From Gallionella sp. UBA4737 (GTDB taxonomy: Bacteria > Pseudomonadota > Gammaproteobacteria > Burkholderiales > Gallionellaceae), in the NCBI GenBank assembly GCA_002403995.1, contig DHIV01000047.1, positions 1 through 13,385 on the forward strand: 13,385 bases of DNA. Direction: 5' to 3'. The translations under genes were made by a program, and so were the position numbers. Shown here in pieces: positions 5,682 through 11,068 of the stretch. Numbering within the stretch: the first letter of the stretch is position 1; every line of letters begins with the position of its first letter. The notes below the pieces were generated by a model. It did no database searches. It was not told where the DNA came from and worked only from the letters and a program-made list of their open reading frames with translations.

Positions 5682-7154
5682 CTAGAGGTTGTAGGCGTTT
5701 TCGCCGTGATCAGCCAGATCGAGACCAGTTTCCTGTGCTTCGTCGCTGGCGCGGATGCCGATCGTGTGTTTGAGGATGAGCAGAATCACGAAGGCTACCA
5801 GACCAGACCACGCCAGCGTGATGCCGATGTCCCACAGCTGAGCGACGATCTGTCCCATGGCATCGAAATCGCCAACCTTGCCGGCAACGTAATCCCAGAC
5901 ACCCGTGCCGCCGAGCGCCGGATTGACGAATATGCCCGTGCCTAGAGAGCCGATGATACCGCCGACACAGTGCACGCCGAATGTATCCAGCGAATCGTCA
6001 TATTTCAGCCAGGCCTTCAGCACGGTTACCGCGAAGAAACAAATTACGGCTGCCGCTGCACAGACGATCATGGCACCGCCCACGCCGACAAAACCTGCGG
6101 CCGGGGTGATCGCCACCAAGCCTGCAACGATGCCGGAACAGATGCCCAGCAAGCTTGGCTTGCCTTTTACTATCCACTCGACGGCCGTCCAGGTAACTCC
6201 GGCAACGGCGACACCAAACAAGGTATTGAAGAATGCCAGGCCGGCTGAACCGGAGGCTTCCAATGCAGAGCCTGCGTTAAACCCGAACCAGCCCATCCAC
6301 AGCATGCCGGTACCGATTGCGGTCATCATCAGGCTGTGCGGTGGCATCGGCACTTTGCCATAACCCTTGCGTGGGCCTAGCATCAGAGCCGCAACCAGCG
6401 CCGCGATACCGGAGTTGATATGCACCACGGTTCCACCGGCGAAATCAAGCGCGCCTTTCTGGAAAATGAATCCGCCGTGGCTGGTGGCAATGTCGGCCGC
6501 CTTGGCAGTGGTGTAAGCATCAGGACCGTCCCAGTACCAAACCATGTGCGAGATCGGCAGGTAGGCAAAGGTGAACCAGAGAATGCTGAAGATGATCATC
6601 GACGAGAATTTGAATCGTTCCGCAAATCCGCCGGAGATCAGCGCGACCGTGATCGCAGCAAAGGTCAGCTGGAACATGCAGTACACGAAATCAGGCAAGT
6701 ATTGGCCTTTGCTGAACGTGGCTGCCACGGCCGTGGTCGGATCATCGCCAGACATGAACAGCTTGTCGAACGACCCGATGAACGGCGCCAGGACACTGCC
6801 TTCATGACCCGCAGTGAATGCCATGCTGTAACCGTAGATCACCCAGAGCACTGCAATTACACAGAAGATCGCGAAGCTCTGCATGACAGTCGACAAGGCG
6901 TTCTTTCTGCGCACCATGCCTGCATAGAACAGGGCCAGGCCGGGGACAGTCATCAGCAGCACGAATGCGGTTGATGTCATCATCCATGCGACGTCGCCTT
7001 TGTTACAGTCAAAACCCTTGTCGCCGCACTTCGGCGTGGCGGCTGGTGCATCCGCAGCAGGTGCAGCAGGGGCTGCTGCGTCATCCGCAAATGCGGGAAC
7101 TGCCAAACCGCACAGTACGGCCAGCAGCGCTAAAGATGCTATAAAATTTTTCAT
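5682..7154 (-). CDS. amtB: Ammonium transporter AmtB
   Basis: A 490-residue Amt/Rh-family channel that brings ammonium across the inner membrane under nitrogen limitation, working as a trimer. It starts with a cleavable signal peptide (to about VPAFA, residue 23), then an Ala/Pro-rich stretch and a Cys pair (C43, C50), followed by about 11 hydrophobic segments. The twin pore histidines are H203 (ISHMVW) and H395 (GVHCVGG). Family signatures DFAGGTVVHINSG and LWMGWFGFNAGS are intact. The C-terminal tail ends GLDLADHGENAYNL, the usual site where GlnK docks to block transport. AAGGA precedes the ATG. It lies 11 bp after glnK, and the operon ends in a strong terminator just past it. Confidence 0.97.
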   Translation of the reverse strand: MKNFIASLALLAVLCGLAVPAFADDAAAPAAPAADAPAATPKCGDKGFDCNKGDVAWMMTSTAFVLLMTVPGLALFYAGMVRRKNALSTVMQSFAIFCVIAVLWVIYGYSMAFTAGHEGSVLAPFIGSFDKLFMSGDDPTTAVAATFSKGQYLPDFVYCMFQLTFAAITVALISGGFAERFKFSSMIIFSILWFTFAYLPISHMVWYWDGPDAYTTAKAADIATSHGGFIFQKGALDFAGGTVVHINSGIAALVAALMLGPRKGYGKVPMPPHSLMMTAIGTGMLWMGWFGFNAGSALEASGSAGLAFFNTLFGVAVAGVTWTAVEWIVKGKPSLLGICSGIVAGLVAITPAAGFVGVGGAMIVCAAAAVICFFAVTVLKAWLKYDDSLDTFGVHCVGGIIGSLGTGIFVNPALGGTGVWDYVAGKVGDFDAMGQIVAQLWDIGITLAWSGLVAFVILLILKHTIGIRASDEAQETGLDLADHGENAYNL

Positions 7155-7165
7155 GGCATGGATCC

Positions 7166-7504
7166 TTATAATGCTTCTGCGCCGGATTCACCGGTGCGGA
7201 TGCGGATGACTTGTTCGAGGTCGGTGACGAAAATCTTGCCATCGCCGATCTTGCCCGTATTCGCCGCCTTCTCGATCGTCTCGACTACACGATCGAGCAT
7301 TTCGCTTTTGATAGCAGCTTCCAGTTTTACCTTGGGCAGAAAATCCACCACATATTCCGCACCGCGATACAACTCGGTGTGGCCCTTTTGCCGGCCAAAG
7401 CCCTTGACTTCGGTGACGGTGATGCCTTGCACGCCTATGGCGGATAGGGCTTCACGCACCTCGTCGAGCTTGAACGGCTTGATGATAGCGACGACCATCT
7501 TCAT
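7166..7504 (-). CDS. glnK: Nitrogen regulatory P-II protein GlnK
   Basis: A 112-residue P-II signalling protein that senses ATP/ADP and 2-oxoglutarate and, when not uridylylated, plugs AmtB. Visible features are the start MKMVVAIIKPFKLDEVREAL, the T-loop with the uridylylation tyrosine Y51 (RGAEYVVDF), the ATP-binding TGKIGDGKIFV (83-93) and the C-loop RIRTGE (101-106). Length is exactly that of the family. AGGAG lies upstream of the ATG. Its place between the porin and amtB identifies it as GlnK rather than GlnB, which it closely resembles in sequence. Transcription probably comes from the sigma-54 promoter in front of the porin. Confidence 0.96.
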   Translation of the reverse strand: MKMVVAIIKPFKLDEVREALSAIGVQGITVTEVKGFGRQKGHTELYRGAEYVVDFLPKVKLEAAIKSEMLDRVVETIEKAANTGKIGDGKIFVTDLEQVIRIRTGESGAEAL

Positions 7505-7521
7505 AGCATTCTCCTGGTTAG

Positions 7522-7541
7522 GGGCGGGATTAATCCCGCCC
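7522..7541. repeat. Perfect 20-bp palindrome between porin gene and glnK
   Basis: GGGCGGGATT and AATCCCGCCC form a perfect palindrome. In the transcript this is a stem of about 8 bp with a 4-nt ATTA loop, filling most of the 45-nt gap between the porin stop and the glnK ribosome-binding site. No T-tract follows on the minus strand, so it is not a standard terminator. It may affect RNA processing or the relative output of the genes on each side. Confidence 0.6.
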
Positions 7542-7549
7542 GGGTTTGA

Positions 7550-8341
7550 TTAAAACGAATGAAGTACCGACAAGACAACGGTGCCCTTGCCTAAATCCTT
7601 ACCTTGGACGTAGTAGAATTGTCCAGGACCTTTTTTGGCATTTGTTGAGCTATAAGCCAGTCCCCACGCGTAGCCGCTGAAATCTTTGGAAACACTCAGC
7701 TTGTAGTCTGAATAGCTTGGATCAGCACCGCCTGCCACCAGCATATCGGCTGAAGACCCCTTGTATTTCTGTTTCCCGTAATGCGCCCCCAGCGTAATGC
7801 CGGGCCCATCAAGTGTGTAACTTGCGCTCAAATCGATATAGCTGGTGCCGCTGGCGTCGGAAACGCCGAAAGTATCGCCCAAACTATCGGAGTATTTGAG
7901 TGTCACCCATTTCCAGCCGATCAAACCGTAGATCTCGTTGGTATCAGCTTTTGCAAATGGGGCTGACAACGGGACGTATTGGCCGGGATAGTTGTAGCGC
8001 AGGAAACCCACGTCATAGCTAAAGTCTGTGGCAAAACTGTTTTTGAAGCCCAAGTAGGTATCCAGCTCGAGTCCTGCGTTAGCCGCAAGACCTCCATCGC
8101 CAATCCAGCTGATGCTGGAACCCCAAACTCCTGCGTAAAAGCCGCTGGAATGCGCGTAATCAAAACCGCCTTGTATGGCCGGCTCGGCACCGGTTTGCGA
8201 AATGCCGCGATACAGATAATTGCTAACCAAAGCGACGTTTGCAACAACAGCGGGCGCGGGCGCTGCATCCGCCGCCATAGCCACGCCGGGTACCGCCAAT
8301 GCTGCCAAGATCAAAGAGTTCAACAGTTTGCTTTTCATCAT
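7550..8341 (-). CDS. TorF-family putative outer-membrane porin
   Basis: A 263-residue predicted outer-membrane beta-barrel. It has a signal peptide ending near GVAMA-ADA (about residue 23). The family opening ANVALVSNYLYRGISQTG follows, then repeated amphipathic strands rich in Tyr, Gly and Ser (for example GGFDYAHSSGFYAGVWGS). It ends in a terminal Phe (LSVLHSF), the usual outer-membrane targeting residue. The pattern matches the TorF/Gcw_chp family of unknown substrate. It is first in the operon with glnK and amtB, right after a sigma-54 promoter and NtrC site, which suggests uptake of a nitrogen compound. The substrate cannot be read from sequence. The start could be either of two adjacent ATGs (8341 or 8338); AAGGA lies upstream. 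Confidence 0.9.
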   Translation of the reverse strand: MMKSKLLNSLILAALAVPGVAMAADAAPAPAVVANVALVSNYLYRGISQTGAEPAIQGGFDYAHSSGFYAGVWGSSISWIGDGGLAANAGLELDTYLGFKNSFATDFSYDVGFLRYNYPGQYVPLSAPFAKADTNEIYGLIGWKWVTLKYSDSLGDTFGVSDASGTSYIDLSASYTLDGPGITLGAHYGKQKYKGSSADMLVAGGADPSYSDYKLSVSKDFSGYAWGLAYSSTNAKKGPGQFYYVQGKDLGKGTVVLSVLHSF

Positions 8342-8401
8342 GATGCGTTCCTTTATGGTTAAGTTAAAAAGCGGGATGAATAAGTCCGCACGGAGTTAAC
8401 A

Positions 8402-8416
8402 GCAGAATGCGTGCCA
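8402..8416 (-). promoter_or_regulatory. Sigma-54 promoter of the porin-glnK-amtB operon
   Basis: The minus strand reads TGGCACG-CATT-CTGC followed by T. Only one base differs from the -24/-12 consensus and the spacing is exact. Predicted transcription start is near 8390, giving a 5' leader of about 49 nt. AT-rich DNA lies between it and the upstream NtrC palindrome, as expected for a region that must bend. Confidence 0.85.
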
Positions 8417-8510
8417 AAGTTATTTATCAATATTAAACAATCTATTAAAGATAGTTCGCGGCTTATGAAGTGCATCTGCGCACCAATTACAGGCGTGTCA
8501 GCGAAGTTGC

Positions 8511-8525
8511 GCACCGCTTGGGTGC
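8511..8525. promoter_or_regulatory. NtrC binding site, perfect palindrome
   Basis: GCACC-GCTTG-GGTGC matches all ten defined bases of the NtrC consensus, and the palindrome extends one further base on each side. It is centred about 128 bp upstream of the predicted porin-operon start, a standard enhancer distance. A much weaker second site (GCACC-AATTA-CAGGC, 8480-8494) lies about 31 bp closer. The site also lies about 66 bp upstream of the predicted ubiK start on the other strand. Confidence 0.75.
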
Positions 8526-8568
8526 GGCACGTTGTTATCGTAGTGAAGCTTCTGGGCTGAGTGAATTT

Positions 8569-8577
8569 TGCTACACT
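8569..8577 (+). promoter_or_regulatory. Possible extended -10 promoter of ubiK-comM
   Basis: TGCTACACT is an extended -10 element (TG-N-TACACT). No good -35 is seen at 17 bp. The predicted start near 8584 leaves a short leader containing the AGGAG ribosome-binding site of ubiK. Confidence 0.42.
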
Positions 8578-8609
8578 GGCCGGCATTACAAATCTTCAGG
8601 AGTGTCCCC

Positions 8610-8858
8610 ATGCTGAACGCAAAGATTTTTGAGGAGCTTTCCGCCAAATTAAGCGCGGCGGCAAACAGCAGCCCCGCCAAGGACATCGAAAAAAATATGC
8701 GTGCCCTGCTCGCCCAAGGCTTCGCCAAACTCGACCTGGTGACGCGCGAAGAGTTCGATGTGCAAACACAGGTGTTGGTGCGTACACGAGAAAAGCTGGC
8801 CGCGCTGGAAGCGAGTGTCGCGGAATTGGAAGCGCAACGCAGCAACGCGACTCTGTAA
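8610..8858 (+). CDS. ubiK: Ubiquinone biosynthesis accessory factor UbiK (BMFP/YqiC family)
   Basis: An 82-residue coiled-coil protein. In Enterobacteria, UbiK assists the ubiquinone biosynthesis complex together with UbiJ and binds lipid. The sequence fits the family: an N-terminal amphipathic part (MLNAKIFEELSAKLSAA), the conserved core DIEKNMRALLAQGFAKLDLVTREEFDVQ, then a C-terminal coiled coil (VLVRTREKLAALEASVAELEAQ). The frame is open from 8568, but ATG 8610 is used because AGGAG lies upstream and the protein then aligns with the family. comM begins 2 bp after its stop, so the two are co-transcribed. Confidence 0.9.
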   Translation: MLNAKIFEELSAKLSAAANSSPAKDIEKNMRALLAQGFAKLDLVTREEFDVQTQVLVRTREKLAALEASVAELEAQRSNATL

Positions 8859-8860
8859 AA

Positions 8861-10357
8861 ATGAGTCTCGCGGTACTCTACAGCCGTGCGCTTTCCGGAA
8901 TGGAAGCGGCTCTCGTCACCGTCGAGGTGCACATCGCCAACGGCCTCCCCAACTTCACGATCGTGGGTTTGCCGGAAACCGAAGTTAAGGAAAGCAAGGA
9001 CCGCGTGCGCGCCGCACTGCAAAACTGCCAGTTCGATTTTCCCGCGCGCCGCATCACCGTCAATCTCGCTCCCGCCGACCTGCCCAAGGAAAGCGGGCGC
9101 TTCGATCTGCCCATTGCGCTGGGCATCCTCGCCGCGACCGGACAGATCCCTTCCGGCAAACTCGCCGAATATGAATACGCCGGAGAGCTTGCGCTGACCG
9201 GCGAACTGCGCCCGATACGCGGCGCACTGGCGATGACCTATCGCGCGGTGAACAGCGGGCGCGCTTTTATTCTCCCGCAAGCGAATGCCGCCGAAGCCGC
9301 TTTGGTGGAAGACGCCACCGTGTATGCGGCACAATCGCTGCTGCAAGTGGCGGCGCACCTCACCGGACGGGAACCGATCGCGCCCTTTGTCAGCCAGCCA
9401 CAAACCATTCCGCCGCACTACCCGGACATGCGCGAAGTGAAGGGACAGACGCAAGCCAAGCGCGCGCTTGAGATCGCCGCCGCCGGCGGACACAGCGTGC
9501 TGATGATGGGTCCGCCGGGCACCGGCAAATCCATGCTCGCGGCGCGCTTCCCCGGCATCCTGCCACAGATGTCGGAGGCCGAAGCGCTACAGAGCGCAGC
9601 GCTGCAATCGCTGGACGGCGGCTTCAATGTCGCGAAATGGAAGACGCGGCCGTACCGCGCGCCGCACCACACCGCATCCGGCGTGGCGCTGGTCGGCGGC
9701 GGCAGCAATCCGCGTCCCGGCGAAATCTCGATGGCCTTGCACGGCGTGTTATTTTTGGATGAGTTGCCTGAGTTCGATCGCAGGGTGCTGGAAGTGTTGC
9801 GCGAACCGATGGAATCGGGACGCATCACCATCTCACGCGCCGCGCGCCGCGCCGATTTCCCCGCGCAGTTCCAGTTGATCGCCGCGATGAATCCCTGTCC
9901 GTGCGGTTATCTCGGCCACTACAACGGCAAATGCCGCTGCACGCCGGACCAGATCTCGCGTTACCGAAGCAGGATCTCCGGCCCCTTGCTGGATCGCATC
10001 GACATCCAGATCGAGGTGCCCGCCGTGCCGCAGGATGACTTGCTCAACAAGGCGGATGGCGAGGCCAGTATTGATATCCAGGCACGCGTAGAGATCGCGC
10101 GCCAGCTCCAGCTGGCGCGCCAGGACAAACCCAATGCGCAACTTTCGGTGACCGAGATCGATACGTTGTGCGCACCGGACACGCAGGGCGAGGCGCTATT
10201 AAGACTGGCCCTGACGCGTCTCGATCTCTCGGCCCGTGCTTATCACCGTGTGCTCAAAGTGGCACGCACCATTGCCGATCTGGCTGACAGCAAGAACATT
10301 CTTACGCAACATATCGCTGAGGCAGTGCAGTACCGCAGGATGGATAAACGGGGATGA
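8861..10357 (+). CDS. comM: YifB/ComM family AAA+ ATPase (Mg-chelatase-like)
   Basis: A 498-residue protein. ComM is a hexameric branch-migration helicase that helps integrate DNA during natural transformation. The N-terminal domain (1-170) is the Lon-protease-like fold seen in this family (VEVHIANGLPNFTIVGLPE, then ESKDRVRAAL). The AAA+ core follows, with Walker A GPPGTGKS (217-224) and Walker B VLFLDE (296-301). The family's RPYRAPHHTAS and GEISMALHG blocks are intact. Four cysteines (C346, C348, C358, C360) form a likely zinc site. The C-terminal Mg-chelatase helical domain ends IAEAVQYRRMD. Length is normal for YifB/ComM. Its presence shows potential for transformation but does not prove competence, since it also occurs in non-competent bacteria. 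Confidence 0.95.
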   Translation: MSLAVLYSRALSGMEAALVTVEVHIANGLPNFTIVGLPETEVKESKDRVRAALQNCQFDFPARRITVNLAPADLPKESGRFDLPIALGILAATGQIPSGKLAEYEYAGELALTGELRPIRGALAMTYRAVNSGRAFILPQANAAEAALVEDATVYAAQSLLQVAAHLTGREPIAPFVSQPQTIPPHYPDMREVKGQTQAKRALEIAAAGGHSVLMMGPPGTGKSMLAARFPGILPQMSEAEALQSAALQSLDGGFNVAKWKTRPYRAPHHTASGVALVGGGSNPRPGEISMALHGVLFLDELPEFDRRVLEVLREPMESGRITISRAARRADFPAQFQLIAAMNPCPCGYLGHYNGKCRCTPDQISRYRSRISGPLLDRIDIQIEVPAVPQDDLLNKADGEASIDIQARVEIARQLQLARQDKPNAQLSVTEIDTLCAPDTQGEALLRLALTRLDLSARAYHRVLKVARTIADLADSKNILTQHIAEAVQYRRMDKRG

Positions 10358-10402
10358 ATTCAAGGACCGATCTGGCGCCTGCTGAACCTGAGTTAGCAAT
10401 CT

Positions 10403-10942
10403 ATGAGGGATAAATTCTGGCGCAGTGCCGTGCTGGGTTGCGGAGCCGATCTTGCACCCTGGCTGCGCGATCGCGGCTCCCTGACACAACGCATTCAGCA
10501 ACGCTGCTCTCACTTCGCGGTGCGCGGTGTGTGCAGCAGCCTGGCGCGCATCGCGGGAGACGAATCAGCGCTGCTGGGTATCGCGCCGCAGCAACTCGCT
10601 TACTCGCGCGAAGTGTTCCTGTATGCCGACGATCAACCAGTGGTGTTCGCGCACAGCGCGCTCGCCCGCGAACATCTGTGCGGCGCATGGTCTGCAGTGC
10701 GCACGCTGGGCAATAAACCGCTCGGCGCATTGCTGTTTGCGCATCCACTGGTAGAGCGCAAGCCGTTGCATTACCAGCTCCTGCGCAACACCCACCCGTT
10801 GTATCAACGTGCTGCCAGGGTGTTGAACGACCCGCCGCACAGGCTGTGGGCGCGCCGCTCACTGTTCTATCTGCACGATGCACCGCTGCTGGTCACCGAA
10901 GTATTTTTGCCGGGAATTTTGCGACTGACTGACCCTGTATGA
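10403..10942 (+). CDS. ubiC: Chorismate--pyruvate lyase UbiC
   Basis: A 179-residue cytosolic enzyme that splits chorismate into 4-hydroxybenzoate and pyruvate, the first committed step of ubiquinone synthesis. Residues expected in the active site are present: R69 in YSREVFL, the LGNKPLGALLF block (102-112) and E166 in LVTEVFLP. An RRSLFYL strand (151-157) precedes the last of these. Length is close to the usual 165-180. The start is ATG 10403, 45 bp after the comM stop, with no strong ribosome-binding site, so it may depend on translation of comM. Its place after ubiK and comM gives two ubiquinone genes in one unit. Immediately after its stop lies a relict of comM. Confidence 0.9.
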   Translation: MRDKFWRSAVLGCGADLAPWLRDRGSLTQRIQQRCSHFAVRGVCSSLARIAGDESALLGIAPQQLAYSREVFLYADDQPVVFAHSALAREHLCGAWSAVRTLGNKPLGALLFAHPLVERKPLHYQLLRNTHPLYQRAARVLNDPPHRLWARRSLFYLHDAPLLVTEVFLPGILRLTDPV

Positions 10943-10945
10943 AAT

Positions 10946-10993
10946 CCGGTGGCACGCACCATCGCCGAGGCGGTGCAGTATCGCAGATTGGAC
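10946..10993 (+). pseudogene. Relict fragment of a comM 3' end
   Basis: Directly after the ubiC stop, and in the same frame, the sequence reads P-VARTIAEAVQYRRLD. This copies the C-terminus of ComM (VARTIAD...HIAEAVQYRRMD) minus 14 codons. At base level 10961-10992 matches comM 10313-10344 at 27 of 32 positions, and the differences are synonymous apart from one Met-to-Leu change. The segment cannot be functional. It suggests a past duplication or recombination around ubiC. Confidence 0.75.
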
Positions 10994-11032
10994 CTCCGAA
11001 ACCCAAACATGTCCGCCAGATGAATGTCCACA

Positions 11033-11041
11033 TGGTAAAAT
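11033..11041 (+). promoter_or_regulatory. Possible extended -10 promoter of metH
   Basis: TGGTAAAAT is an extended -10 element (TG-N-TAAAAT), 28 bp before the metH start codon, with no clear -35. Transcription would begin near 11048, leaving a leader of about 20 nt. That is too short for a riboswitch. Confidence 0.42.
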
Positions 11042-11068
11042 CCGCGCTTATTTTTCGCGCAGCACGCC

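Noticed and set aside
8366..8389. Hairpin plus T5 in the porin 5' leader as a second attenuator
   Set aside because: Stem is only about five pairs with a bulge and an 8-nt loop, at the very 5' end of the transcript; no hexaloop pair of ANTAR type.
10943..11068. Riboswitch (SAM, SAH or cobalamin) upstream of metH
   Set aside because: Only 126 bp are available, half of it comM relict, and the predicted leader is about 20 nt; no conserved riboswitch core is visible.
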